Part shown: positions 1 to 8,522 of the stretch, in pieces
How the letters are laid out: each line of letters starts with the position of its first letter
Numbering within the stretch: the first letter of the stretch is position 1
DNA from: Streptomyces sp. NBC_00341
GTDB lineage: Bacteria; Actinomycetota; Actinomycetes; Streptomycetales; Streptomycetaceae
Length of the DNA: 64,000 nt
NCBI RefSeq assembly: GCF_041435055.1
Contig: NZ_CP108002.1
Location: forward strand, 2,232,001-2,296,000
Direction of reading: 5' to 3'
The notes under the pieces: generated by a model
The model's database searches: none
Told to the model about the DNA's origin: nothing
The model's input: only the letters and a program-made list of their open reading frames with translations
Made by a program: the position numbers and the translations under genes

Positions 1-138
1 CGGCTGCGCAAGCAGCTGAACGAACGGTTCCCCGATACGCCCAAGCGTGGCGCGGTCGCCTACGGTCTGATGCGCACGCTCCAGATGCGACGGCTACGGC
101 TGCCCAAGCCGCAGGTCAAGCGCGGAGAGCGGCCCTGA
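1..138 (+). CDS. 3' end of a DUF3043-like membrane protein gene (partial)
   Basis: Only the last 45 codons lie in the window; the reading frame is open from base 1 and ends at TGA 136-138. The tail is very basic (RLRKQLNERF ... VKRGERP), as in the cytoplasmic end of actinobacterial DUF3043 membrane proteins that commonly precede this methyltransferase gene. The family name is inferred from this short tail and from remembered gene order. The stop codon overlaps the CTG start proposed for the next gene, so the two are probably co-translated. Confidence 0.45.
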   Translation, partial: RLRKQLNERFPDTPKRGAVAYGLMRTLQMRRLRLPKPQVKRGERP

Positions 139-980
139 GTACGGATCTCTTCGGTTCGGCCGGCGGTACGTCCGCCGGCCGGCCGGGTGATGCCGTCGCC
201 GGGTTCTCCGGAGCCGCTTCGGCGTGGCTGGACGGGCTCGGCGGACTGCGCAACACCGTCCGCCAGGAGCTGGTCGCCCGGCAGCTGGACGAGCAGATCG
301 CGGGCCGCTTCCGGGTCGGGCAGCGGCTGCGCATCCTGGACGTCGGTACGGGCCAGGGCACGCAGGCACTGCGCCTCGCCCGCGCCGGGCACACCGTGAC
401 CGGCCTGGAGTCCGACACCGACATGCTGCGGACCGCGCGTGAGGCGCTCGCGGGCGAGCCCGCGGGAATCCGTGAGCGGGTCCGGCTCATCGAGGGCAAC
501 GGCCAGGACACCGGGGTGCACTTCCTGCCCGGCAGCTTCGACGTGGTGCTCTGCCACGGCGTGCTCATGTACGTCCAGGCACCCGACGCCATGGTGGCCG
601 GGCTGGCCCGGATGCTCGCGCCCGGCGGCCTGCTCTCACTGCTCGTACGGAACGCGGACGCGCTGGCGATGCGGGCCGGGACCGCCGGGGACTGGGACGC
701 GGCGCTGGCCGCGTTCGACACGGACCGCTACACCAACCGGCTCGGGGTGTCCGTGCGCGCGGACCGGCTCGACGCCCTCACCGCGACGCTCGCCGGGATC
801 GCGGCGCCGCTGCACGCCTGGTACGGGGTCCGGGTCTTCACGGACAACGTGAGCAACGACGTGCCGCTGCCCGCCGCGGCGGAGCTGGAACGCGTGCTGG
901 CCGCGGAGGACCGGGCGGGCCGGACGGACCCCTACCGCGGGGTGGCGGCCCTGCTGCACCTGTGTGGAGTACGGGGCTGA
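135..980 (+). CDS. class I SAM-dependent methyltransferase
   Basis: Cytoplasmic methyltransferase of unknown substrate, about 281 residues. Motif I of the Rossmann SAM site is clear (ILDVGTGQGTQAL), followed by the acidic ribose-binding position after strand 2 (VTGLESD) and a motif-IV-like stretch (FDVVLCHGVLMYV). The frame is coding well upstream of the first ATG (396), so the start must be earlier. CTG 135 overlaps the TGA of the preceding gene and has GGAGAG 6 bases before it, which makes it the best candidate although CTG is a rare start. The C-terminal third resembles CmoA/UbiE-type enzymes acting on small molecules or tRNA, but that is not decided by the sequence. Confidence 0.75.
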   Translation: MSTDLFGSAGGTSAGRPGDAVAGFSGAASAWLDGLGGLRNTVRQELVARQLDEQIAGRFRVGQRLRILDVGTGQGTQALRLARAGHTVTGLESDTDMLRTAREALAGEPAGIRERVRLIEGNGQDTGVHFLPGSFDVVLCHGVLMYVQAPDAMVAGLARMLAPGGLLSLLVRNADALAMRAGTAGDWDAALAAFDTDRYTNRLGVSVRADRLDALTATLAGIAAPLHAWYGVRVFTDNVSNDVPLPAAAELERVLAAEDRAGRTDPYRGVAALLHLCGVRG

Positions 981-1052
981 GGATCGCCCCGGCTGCGCTC
1001 GGGCGGGTGCGCTCAACGAGCCACCAATGGGGTTGAAAGTAATAATCCGGAC

Positions 1053-2147
1053 ATGGATTCCCTTCACTCCCGCCGCCGTGCGCGCCGGCTGCTACTGCCT
1101 CTGACCGCGGGTGTCTGTGCGATCGCGCTGGCCGGCGGCTGCTCGGACTCGAACTCGAACTCCTCCGGGCCCGACAACGCGACGAAGGCCGGACAGGTCC
1201 AGCAGGGCTCGGCCTCGAAGGCCACCGGCGATCTGCAGGCCGAATACCAGTCCGTCATCGAGAACGTGCTGCCCTCCGTGGTGCAGATCGACGCGTCGGA
1301 CAGCCTGGGCTCCGGCATCGTCTACGACACCAAGGGCCATATCGTCACCAACGCCCACGTCGTCGGCAAGGAGAAGACCTTCAAGGTCAGCTCGGCCACC
1401 GGCGAGAGGGTGCTGAGCGCCTCGCTGGTCGCCGCCTACCCGGAGCAGGACCTCGCCGTCATCAAGCTCGACAAGGTGCCCAAGGGGCTCAAGGCCGCGA
1501 AGTTCGGCGACTCGGACAAGGTCGCGGTGGGGCAGATCGTGCTGGCGATGGGTTCGCCGCTCGGGCTGTCCAGCAGCGTCACCCAGGGCATCGTCTCCGC
1601 GCTCGGCCGGACCGTCAGCGAGAGCAGCGCGGGCGGCGGCACCGGGGCCACCATCGCGAACATGGTGCAGACCTCCGCCGCGATCAACCCGGGCAACAGC
1701 GGGGGCGCGCTGGTCAACCTGAACAGCGAGGTCGTCGGCATCCCGACGCTGGCGGCGGCGGACCCGCAGCTGGGCGGCAGCGCGGCGCCGGGGATCGGGT
1801 TCGCGATCCCGGTCTCGATGGTGAAGACGGTCGCGGACCAGATCATCAAAACGGGCAAGGTCACCGACTCGGGCCGGGCGGCGCTGGACATCACCGGCCG
1901 TACGGTCGTCGACAACAGCTACAAGCCTGCCGGGGTGGCGCTCGTCAGCGTCTCGAAGGGCGGCGCGGCGGAGAAGGCGGGGCTGCGGGTCGGCGACATC
2001 ATCACCAAGATCGGCAGCACGCCGGTCACCACGATCACGTCCCTGTCCGAGGCCCTGGCCTCGGACAAGCCGGGCGAGAAGGTCACCGTGACGTATCAGC
2101 GCAGCGAGGCGGAGAAGACCGCGCAGGTCACCCTGGGCGAGATCTGA
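1053..2147 (+). CDS. HtrA/DegP-like trypsin-fold serine protease, lipoprotein, with PDZ domain
   Basis: Predicted secreted, membrane-anchored quality-control protease (364 aa). A signal peptide with twin-arginine-like basic head ends in the lipobox LAGGC, giving lipidated Cys30. The protease domain carries the full triad: His102 in TNAHVV, Asp133 in EQDLAVI and Ser216 in NPGNSGG. A C-terminal PDZ domain (about residues 275-360) contains the typical GGAAEKAGLRVGDII segment. The Ser/Asn-rich stretch after Cys30 is a spacer from the membrane. It stands alone, with a terminator hairpin just downstream. The substrate is unknown. Confidence 0.9.
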   Translation: MDSLHSRRRARRLLLPLTAGVCAIALAGGCSDSNSNSSGPDNATKAGQVQQGSASKATGDLQAEYQSVIENVLPSVVQIDASDSLGSGIVYDTKGHIVTNAHVVGKEKTFKVSSATGERVLSASLVAAYPEQDLAVIKLDKVPKGLKAAKFGDSDKVAVGQIVLAMGSPLGLSSSVTQGIVSALGRTVSESSAGGGTGATIANMVQTSAAINPGNSGGALVNLNSEVVGIPTLAAADPQLGGSAAPGIGFAIPVSMVKTVADQIIKTGKVTDSGRAALDITGRTVVDNSYKPAGVALVSVSKGGAAEKAGLRVGDIITKIGSTPVTTITSLSEALASDKPGEKVTVTYQRSEAEKTAQVTLGEI

Positions 2148-2166
2148 GAGCCGGAGCCGGCGCGCG

Positions 2167-2220
2167 GGACGGCCGCACGGCCGCCTGGCGGACCCCGAGG
2201 GGTGCGCCCGGCGGCCGTCC
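2167..2220. terminator. bidirectional hairpin terminator
   Basis: GGACGGCCGC (2167-2176) is the exact reverse complement of GCGGCCGTCC (2211-2220), and the 34-base interior can fold further. It lies between the convergent protease gene and the small minus-strand gene, so it probably serves both. Confidence 0.6.
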
Positions 2221-2223
2221 GGT

Positions 2224-2481
2224 TCAGCCCTGCTCTGCCTCTGCCTCTGCCTGCTCGGACTGGTCCGTCTGCTCGGGCTGCTCGGCCTGGAGGCTCATCG
2301 GGCCGTAGATCTTCGTCGTGTCGTCGAAGAGCGTCACCTGGGCCGCTCCGCCGTCGAGGAGTTCCTTCCAGTACTCACCGATCCAGGACTCCGCGTCGCC
2401 CTGCGTCGTGAATTCCTCCGGCTGAAGGGCCGGCTCCGTCTCCGTACCGTCGGACTTCTCGAACCGCCACGTCCACGCCAT
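2224..2481 (-). CDS. small conserved hypothetical protein
   Basis: 85 aa, function unknown. It begins MAWTWRFEKSDG and has a compact body with several aromatic residues (EEFTTQGDAESWIGEYW) and a Glu/Gln-rich disordered tail. The ATG at 2481 is chosen because GGAGG lies 5 bases before it; an in-frame GTG 18 bases upstream has no such site. Small Trp-rich proteins of this pattern are widespread in Streptomyces, but I recognise no catalytic motif. Confidence 0.75.
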   Translation of the reverse strand: MAWTWRFEKSDGTETEPALQPEEFTTQGDAESWIGEYWKELLDGGAAQVTLFDDTTKIYGPMSLQAEQPEQTDQSEQAEAEAEQG

Positions 2482-2607
2482 GTCCGCCTCCTGGGTCACT
2501 TGTTACGCTCCGCAGCCTAGTGGCTCCGGACCTGCGCGGGAGGGGGTGGGCACGCTGGGTGTACCCCACGTCGCGCACCCCGTGCGGGTACGCGGGAGGA
2601 TCGGACC

Positions 2608-3810
2608 GTGGAACTGACTCTGCTCGGCACCGGAGCCCCCGACGGGCTGCCCCGGCCGGAATGCCCCTGCGCCGCCTGCGCCACCGCCCACGGGGTGCGC
2701 AGCCGGGCCGCGACCGCTCTGCTGGTCGACGACGCGCTGCTGCTCGACCTCACCCCCGGGGCGGTGTTCGCCGCCGCCCGTGCGGGGCATTCGCTGACCG
2801 GCGTACGCCAGGTGCTGCTCACCCATCCGCACGACGGCCCCGCCGTCGAGCTGCCCCCCGGGCTGCCTCCGGCGGGCCGGGTGCCGGACGGGCAGGTGCT
2901 GACGCTGATCAGCGGACACCGGGTGCGGGCCGTGCCGATGGACGCGCCGGGGACCGGGTACGAGGTGATCGCGCCGGAGGGCGAGCGGCTGCTGTACCTG
3001 CCGCCGGGCGGCGCCCCCGCCGGTCTGGCCGACCGGATGGCGGAGCCGTACGACATGGTGGTCTGCGACGTGGTGGGCAGGCCCGACGCGGTGGCCCGGC
3101 TGCGGGCCGTCGAGGCGGTCGGGCCGGCCACCGAGGTGGTCGCCGTCCATCTGGACCACGACGCGCCGTACGGGCCCGCGCTCGACCGCCGGCTCGCGGC
3201 CGCCGGGGCGCGGGCCGTGCCGGACGGGACGACGCTGCCGGTCGGCGGGTACCACGCCGCGCCGGACGTCCCCCGGCGCACCCTGATCACCGGCGGCGCG
3301 CGGTCCGGGAAGTCGGTCGAGGCCGAACGGCGCCTGGAGACGTATCCGGAGGTCGTGTACGTGGCGACCGGCGGCTCCCGCGACGGCGACGCGGACTGGG
3401 CGGCCCGGATCGGACTGCACCGGGAGCGCAGACCGGCGGCCTGGCGCACGGAGGAGACCTGTGAGCTGGCGGAACTGCTGGCCTCCGACGGGCCCCCGCT
3501 GCTGATCGACTGCCTCTCGCTCTGGCTGACGGACGCGATGGACCGGGTGGACGCCTGGGACGACGCTTCGTGGGCCGGTGGCGGCCGGAGCGCGCTGCGC
3601 GAGCGGACGGCGGAGCTGGTGGCCTCGGTGCGCGGGACGCGGCGCACCGTCGTCCTGGTGACCAACGAGACCGGTTCCGGGGTGGTGCCCGCCTCAGCGG
3701 CGGGGCGGCGGTTCAGGGACGAGCTGGGCCGGCTGAACGCCTCGGTGGCCGCCGAGTGCGAACAGGTGCTGCTGGTGGTGGCCGGGCAGTCGCTGCCGCT
3801 GCGCGGTTGA
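2608..3810 (+). CDS. cobU: adenosylcobinamide kinase/guanylyltransferase with N-terminal PhnP-like domain
   Basis: Bifunctional cobalamin nucleotide-loop enzyme: phosphorylates adenosylcobinamide and then transfers GMP to give AdoCbi-GDP. The CobU domain occupies about residues 225-400, with P-loop GGARSGKS at 229-236 and the RRTVVLVTNETGSGVVP segment typical of CobU. Residues 1-215 are an additional metallo-beta-lactamase-like domain related to PhnP: a GTG start motif, a CPCAAC zinc-knuckle-like cluster near residue 20 and LLTHPHDG instead of the canonical HxHxDH, so its metal site looks degenerate. GTG 2608 follows GGGAGGA. cobT lies 145 bases downstream. Confidence 0.88.
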   Translation: MELTLLGTGAPDGLPRPECPCAACATAHGVRSRAATALLVDDALLLDLTPGAVFAAARAGHSLTGVRQVLLTHPHDGPAVELPPGLPPAGRVPDGQVLTLISGHRVRAVPMDAPGTGYEVIAPEGERLLYLPPGGAPAGLADRMAEPYDMVVCDVVGRPDAVARLRAVEAVGPATEVVAVHLDHDAPYGPALDRRLAAAGARAVPDGTTLPVGGYHAAPDVPRRTLITGGARSGKSVEAERRLETYPEVVYVATGGSRDGDADWAARIGLHRERRPAAWRTEETCELAELLASDGPPLLIDCLSLWLTDAMDRVDAWDDASWAGGGRSALRERTAELVASVRGTRRTVVLVTNETGSGVVPASAAGRRFRDELGRLNASVAAECEQVLLVVAGQSLPLRG

Positions 3811-3955
3811 GAGGCTGAGCGGCACGGCGTACCAGCGGGGTCCGGAAATCGCGGCAGGTACTGTTCCCGCAGGGGAGGCCACCCGGCAGCGTCCGAGAGG
3901 CTGCCGCCGGGCTCCCCCGGCCCACACGACGTATCGACCCGCGAGGCAGACCCCC

Positions 3956-5101
3956 GTGAATCTGGACGACTTCTCCGACCTGATCGAACGCCCCGACGGT
4001 GGTGTGCGGCGCGACGCCGAGGAGCGCCGGGAGCGCTTCGCCGTGTCCCCGGGCGCCCTCGGCCGCCTGGACGAGCTGGGTGAATGGCTCTCGGCCGCCC
4101 AGCAGGCCGTACCGGTCAGGCCGATCGGGCAGCCTCGGGTGGTGCTCTTCGCCGGTGACCACGGGGTGGCGGCACTGGACGTCTCGGGGCGGGCGGCCGG
4201 CACCGCGTACGAGCTGGTGCAGGCCACGCTGGAGGGTGCGACACCGGCTGCCGTGCTGGCCCGCCGGTTCGGCGTACCGGTGCGGATCGTGGACGCCGGC
4301 CTGGACTGCGATCCGGAGCTGCTGCCCGAGCAGGTGGTGCGGACCCGGGTGCGGCGCGGCAGCGGCCGGATCGACATCGAGGACGCGCTGACGGCGGAGG
4401 AGGCCGAGCAGGCGGTGCGCCTCGGGATGGCGATCGCCGACGAGGAGGCCGACTCCGGCACGGACCTGGTGGTGCTCGGTGACCTGAGCGTGGGCGGCAC
4501 GACGGCCGCGGCCACCCTGATCGCGGCACTGTGCGGCACCGATGCCTCGGTCGTCACCGGGCGCGGCGGCGCGGGCATCGACGACCTGGCCTGGATGCGC
4601 AAGTGCGCGGCGATCCGGGACGCGCTGCGCCGGGCCCGGCCGGTCCTGGGCGACCAGCTGGAGCTGCTGGCCACGGTGGGCGGTGCGGATCTGGCTGCGA
4701 TGACCGGCTTCCTGCTCCAGTGCGCGGTGCGCCGGCTGCCGGTGGTGCTGGACGGTGTGGTCTCCGCGGCCTGCGCGCTGGTCGGCCAGCGGGCGGCGTT
4801 CCGGGCGCCGGACTGGTGGCTGGCGGGGCATGTGAGCGGGGAGCCGGCGCAGGCGAAGGCGCTGGACCGGATGGCACTCAACCCGCTGCTCGACCACGGC
4901 GTCATGGTCGGGGAAGGAAGCGGGGCATTGCTCGCACTTCCGTTCGTGCAGGCCGCTGCCGCGCTGGCGGCGGAGCTGCCCGAGCGCACACCGGCCGCCG
5001 ACGAGGACGAAGAGGAAGAGAAGGAAGAGCGGGGCGACGAGGACGACGACGGCGAGGCGGCCGGCGAAAGGGCCAACGAGAGCAAACCGGCCGGGAACTG
5101 A
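3956..5101 (+). CDS. cobT: nicotinate-nucleotide-dimethylbenzimidazole phosphoribosyltransferase
   Basis: Activates the lower ligand of cobalamin by making alpha-ribazole phosphate from NaMN and dimethylbenzimidazole (381 aa). Recognisable blocks are VVLFAGDHGVAA near residue 65, GRGGAGID near 200 and VGEGSGALLALPF near 318, whose Glu320 matches the catalytic glutamate of CobT. The last 35 residues are an unusual, almost purely acidic tail (runs of Asp and Glu), absent from enterobacterial CobT and probably disordered. GTG 3956 is the start; no strong ribosome site is seen. It works with the neighbouring cobU and with cobS at 8.5 kb. Confidence 0.9.
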   Translation: MNLDDFSDLIERPDGGVRRDAEERRERFAVSPGALGRLDELGEWLSAAQQAVPVRPIGQPRVVLFAGDHGVAALDVSGRAAGTAYELVQATLEGATPAAVLARRFGVPVRIVDAGLDCDPELLPEQVVRTRVRRGSGRIDIEDALTAEEAEQAVRLGMAIADEEADSGTDLVVLGDLSVGGTTAAATLIAALCGTDASVVTGRGGAGIDDLAWMRKCAAIRDALRRARPVLGDQLELLATVGGADLAAMTGFLLQCAVRRLPVVLDGVVSAACALVGQRAAFRAPDWWLAGHVSGEPAQAKALDRMALNPLLDHGVMVGEGSGALLALPFVQAAAALAAELPERTPAADEDEEEEKEERGDEDDDGEAAGERANESKPAGN

Positions 5102-5124
5102 CGAGAAGCAGCTGACCGATCATG

Positions 5125-5150
5125 CTGCGGTCGCCGGACACCGGCCGCAG
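5125..5150 (+). terminator. hairpin downstream of cobT
   Basis: CTGCGG (5125-5130) pairs with CCGCAG (5145-5150), with an inner CCGG/CCGG pair and a 3-base bulge. A short T-rich stretch follows at 5158-5162. Probable terminator of the cob operon. Confidence 0.4.
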
Positions 5151-5179
5151 GGTGGCCCTTTATGAAGTGCGATGCCCCA

Positions 5180-5185
5180 TATGAT
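5180..5185 (+). promoter_or_regulatory. -10 element TATGAT before the MprF-like gene
   Basis: TATGAT at 5180-5185 is a near-consensus -10 hexamer. A transcript would start at about 5192, just before the ATG at 5194. No convincing -35 is seen at the expected spacing. This affects the start choice of the next gene. Confidence 0.4.
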
Positions 5186-5193
5186 CGCTTTTC

Positions 5194-7002
5194 ATGGGAG
5201 AGGTCAGATTGGCCAGCGAGGAATCCGGGCAGGGCGCCGTCCCGGCACAGAGCACCGTCCGGTCACAACGCAGCGCGGCCTTCGCCATCTGGTACCTGCG
5301 CGTCGTGTCGTTCATCAACTTCCTGAGCGCCGTCTGGGTCACCTTCGGACAGGATCTCCGGCGCCACAACACCGAGAACTACTTCACGCCCTATCTGCTC
5401 ACCGCGGGCTTCTCCTCCGGGGTGGTGGCGCTCTTCCTCGCGGTCACCATGCGGCGGCGTAAACGCGCCGCGTGGATCGTCAACATGGTCCTGAGCGGGC
5501 TCACGCTGCTGCTGTTCGCCGCGGTGATCGGCTTCCCGGAGATCCGCCGGTACCCGCAGAACTGGATCTCGCTGGCGCTGACCGCCTCTTTCGTCCTCGC
5601 GCTGGCCCTCGGCCGTCGCGAGTTCTACGCGAAGGGCGACCGGTCCAATCCGAAGCTGGCCGCGCTGGTGGCGGTCGTCGGGCTGCTGGTCACCTCGCTG
5701 ATCGCGGCGACCCTGGTCGCCGCCACCAACACCGCGCACGACGAGGCCCGTTCGACGTTCCTGGACCGCTGGCGCTACGGGGCGCTGCGGCTGGTGTCCG
5801 TCGCGGACAACGACTCCCGGTTCCCCGGCATCACCACGCCCGGCTGGGTCAACGTCGTGATCAACATCATGTCCACGCTGCTGCTGATCGCCGTCGTCTA
5901 CGCGGCCTTCCGCTCCCGCCGGGCGGTCGACCCGATCAGCCCGCAGGACGAGGAGGCGCTGCGTGTCCTGCTCGACAAGCACGGCGACCGGGACTCGCTC
6001 GGGTACTTCGCGCTGCGCCGCGAGAAGAGCGTCATCTGGTCGCCGACCGGTAAGGCGGCCGTCGTCTACCGGGTGGTCGGCGGGGTGTCGCTGGCCTCCG
6101 GTGATCCGATCGGCGACCCGGAGGCCTGGCCCGGCGCGATCGGCCCCTGGCTGACCGAGGCGCGCGAGCACGGCTGGACCCCGGCCGCGATGGGCGTGAG
6201 CGAGGAGGGCGGCACCGTCTACGCCCGGCACGGGCTCGACGCCCTGGAGCTCGGGGACGAAGCGATCGTGGAGACCGCCGAATTCACCCTGGAGGGCCGG
6301 GCGATGCGCACCGTCCGCCAGGCCTACAACCGGGTCAAGCGGGCCGGTTACGAGGTCACGGTGCGCCGGCACGAGGAGATCCCGGAGGCCGAGATGGCCG
6401 AACTGGTGCGCCGGGCCGACGACTGGCGCGACGGGGCGACCGAGCGCGGCTTCTCGATGGCGCTGGGCCGGCTCGGTGACCCGGCCGACGGGCAGTGCGT
6501 GATGCTCGAATGCCGGTACACCGGCACGTCCCCCGAGGAGGGCGAACAGGGCGAGCTGCGGGCCGTGCTGAGCTTCGTCCCCTGGGGCCCGAACGGCCTC
6601 TCGCTCGATCTGATGCGCCGTGACCGGGACGCGGAGAACGGCCTGATGGAGTTCATGGTCATCGAACTCCTGCAACGGGCACCGGAGATCGGCATCACCC
6701 AGGTCTCGCTGAACTTCGCGATGTTCCGCTCGGTCTTCGAGCGGGGCTCCCGGCTCGGTGCCGGGCCGGTGCTCAGAATGTGGCGGTCGCTGCTCAGCTT
6801 CTTCTCGCGCTGGTGGCAGATCGAATCGCTCTACCGCGCCAACGCCAAGTACCGGCCGATCTGGGAACCGCGCTTCCTGCTCTTCGAGAAGAGTTCCGAC
6901 CTGCTGCGCATCGGCATCGCGGCCGGACGCGCCGAAGGGTTCCTGGAGGCGCCCGGTCTGCCCAAGTGGCTGCACCGCTCGCACCTCGGACCGCGTGAAT
7001 GA
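5194..7002 (+). CDS. MprF/LysX-like phosphatidylglycerol acyltransferase-domain membrane protein
   Basis: 602 aa. The N-terminal third has about six hydrophobic membrane segments (for example around FINFLSAVWV, LLLFAAVIGF, LVTSLIAATLVA and IMSTLLLIAVVYA). The C-terminal half is a DUF2156/GNAT-fold domain like that of MprF and mycobacterial LysX: YRVVGGVSLASGDPIGDP, then RQAYNRVKRAGY and the late LSLDLMRRDRDAENGLMEFM. In known relatives this domain moves an aminoacyl group from tRNA to phosphatidylglycerol; no lysyl-tRNA synthetase domain is fused here. Either the ATG 5194 is used as a leaderless start, or TTG 5209, which has GGAGAGG 6 bases before it. It overlaps the next gene by 4 bases. Confidence 0.8.
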   Translation: MGEVRLASEESGQGAVPAQSTVRSQRSAAFAIWYLRVVSFINFLSAVWVTFGQDLRRHNTENYFTPYLLTAGFSSGVVALFLAVTMRRRKRAAWIVNMVLSGLTLLLFAAVIGFPEIRRYPQNWISLALTASFVLALALGRREFYAKGDRSNPKLAALVAVVGLLVTSLIAATLVAATNTAHDEARSTFLDRWRYGALRLVSVADNDSRFPGITTPGWVNVVINIMSTLLLIAVVYAAFRSRRAVDPISPQDEEALRVLLDKHGDRDSLGYFALRREKSVIWSPTGKAAVVYRVVGGVSLASGDPIGDPEAWPGAIGPWLTEAREHGWTPAAMGVSEEGGTVYARHGLDALELGDEAIVETAEFTLEGRAMRTVRQAYNRVKRAGYEVTVRRHEEIPEAEMAELVRRADDWRDGATERGFSMALGRLGDPADGQCVMLECRYTGTSPEEGEQGELRAVLSFVPWGPNGLSLDLMRRDRDAENGLMEFMVIELLQRAPEIGITQVSLNFAMFRSVFERGSRLGAGPVLRMWRSLLSFFSRWWQIESLYRANAKYRPIWEPRFLLFEKSSDLLRIGIAAGRAEGFLEAPGLPKWLHRSHLGPRE

Positions 7003-7730
7003 GACCGGTGCGCGCCCTCGGCCGGGCGGCCCGCCGGGAGTGGGGCCCGCTGTGGGCGACCGTACGGGCGGCGCTCACCGCCGACCGGCTGCGGGCCGTC
7101 CCGATGACGCTGGCGGCGGTCGCTCTCACCGCGCTGCTCCAGGTGGTGCAGAACCGGTCCTGGGGCTTCGGTCCGGTGCAGACGCTCGGCGCGGTGCGGG
7201 CCGAGGATCCGCTGTGGGCGGCTCTGCTGCGTACCCCGCTGTCGCTGTTCGTGCCCGCGCCGGACCTGCCCGTCTGGGGCGCGCTGGCGCAGTTGCTGCT
7301 GGTGTTCGGGATCGCCGAGATCTGCCTGGGCCGGTGGCGGACGCTGCTGATCGCGTACGTCGCGACGCTGGCCGGGACGCTGTACGCACGGATCGGCGTC
7401 GCGGTCGGCCCCGACGGGCTCTTCGGCCTGCCCGCCTCCGACGCACTGGAGGTCGACACCGGCCCCTCGGCCGCCGTGGTCGCCCTGGCCGTCTACCTCG
7501 CTTACGTCCACCGGGCCTGGTTCACCGGGGCCCTGGTGATCGGGGCGATGGTGGCCGAGATCGCCGTCAAGGACAACCTGGCGGGCAAGGAGCATCTGGC
7601 GGCCATCGCGGCGGCCCTCGTGCTGTGCGCGGTCTCGGCCCGCCACGACCGGCGCAGGCTGCGGCGCCGCCGTCAGGGTTTGGGCGTGGGCGCCGGGACC
7701 CGGTCGGGTGCGCCGCCGATCAGGTCCTGA
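6999..7730 (+). CDS. rhomboid-like integral membrane protein
   Basis: 243 aa, about six membrane segments and a very basic C-terminus. Its ATG lies inside the TGA of the preceding gene (ATGA), so the two are translationally coupled. The pattern GPSAAVVALAVYLAYVHR followed later by GKEHLAAIAAALVL recalls the Ser and His helices of rhomboid intramembrane proteases (GxSG ... H), though the serine motif is not canonical, so activity is uncertain. The coupling suggests it works with the MprF-like protein in the membrane. Its end overlaps the convergent gene by 58 bases. Confidence 0.7.
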   Translation: MRPVRALGRAARREWGPLWATVRAALTADRLRAVPMTLAAVALTALLQVVQNRSWGFGPVQTLGAVRAEDPLWAALLRTPLSLFVPAPDLPVWGALAQLLLVFGIAEICLGRWRTLLIAYVATLAGTLYARIGVAVGPDGLFGLPASDALEVDTGPSAAVVALAVYLAYVHRAWFTGALVIGAMVAEIAVKDNLAGKEHLAAIAAALVLCAVSARHDRRRLRRRRQGLGVGAGTRSGAPPIRS

Positions 7731-8434
7731 AACCTGCGGCGCGGGCCGGCCCAGCGGACGTCGTGGTGGTAGGCGCGCAGCACGGAGCGGGAGCGGGCCC
7801 GGTGCCGGTTGCGGTAGAACCGCTTCGCCCACGTCGAGGTCGGCCGGGCGAGGCGGACCGCGCCGATGAGGGCGACGAACGGGACCAGGGTGCCCACCAC
7901 CGCCATCCGCGCCTTGCCCTTGAACAGGGAGATCAGCACGAAGCAGAAGTTGATGACGACGGTGAGCACGGCGCTCAGCCGGCCCTGCTGCTGATCGTCG
8001 CTCAGGTCGTTCACGCCGAGCGGCGAGAACCCGCCGAGCACGAGCAGCACCAGCGCCGCGGTGAGGACCACGACCTCCACGCTCTGGCGGCCCTGCTCCG
8101 TCCAGTACACGTCGTCCAGATGCAGGATCAGCGCGAACTCGTCCAGCACCAGGCCTGCGCCCATGCCGAAGACCACCGCACAGGCCCCGGCCGTGAATCC
8201 GTGCCGCCCGCTGGCGACCGCGCCGAAGCCGCCGACCACGCTCAGCACCACCCCGGGCACCACGTGGTGGACGTGGACCCCGCCGGGGGTGAAGTTGCGG
8301 AACGGGCCCTTGCCGGCCCGGATCATCCGGGTGATGACCCTGGTGATCCCGAAGGTCAGCACGAAGGAGGCCAGCGCCAGGAGCAGGGGCAGCTTCCCCG
8401 GCTCGACGATGTTCTGATCGAACCAGTGACCCAT
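7673..8434 (-). CDS. multi-pass integral membrane protein, unknown function
   Basis: 253 aa with four to six hydrophobic segments (LPLLLALASFVLTFGI, HHVVPGVVLSVVGGFGAVA, LTAALVLLVLGGF, VLTVVINFCFVLISLF). It contains a His-rich GGVHVHHVVPG and an acidic LDEFALILHLDDVYW; together these polar residues next to membrane helices could bind metal, which is inference. ATG 8434 is preferred because GGGAGTGGG lies just upstream; an earlier in-frame ATG at 8473 lacks a ribosome site. The basic C-terminus is cytoplasmic by the positive-inside rule. No known function. Confidence 0.7.
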   Translation of the reverse strand: MGHWFDQNIVEPGKLPLLLALASFVLTFGITRVITRMIRAGKGPFRNFTPGGVHVHHVVPGVVLSVVGGFGAVASGRHGFTAGACAVVFGMGAGLVLDEFALILHLDDVYWTEQGRQSVEVVVLTAALVLLVLGGFSPLGVNDLSDDQQQGRLSAVLTVVINFCFVLISLFKGKARMAVVGTLVPFVALIGAVRLARPTSTWAKRFYRNRHRARSRSVLRAYHHDVRWAGPRRRFQDLIGGAPDRVPAPTPKP

Positions 8435-8522
8435 GCCACCCACTCCCGATAAGCCGCTTTCGCCCCGCTCCATGGCGTTTCGGACAATCTATCGGCCGCG
8501 CCCACCGATTAGCCTGCGCGCC

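Noticed and set aside
3811..3955. Cobalamin riboswitch before cobT
   Set aside because: There is a GTACTGTTCCCGC stretch, but no recognisable B12-box (AGTCAGGAGAC-like) or full core in order; similarity is too weak to annotate.
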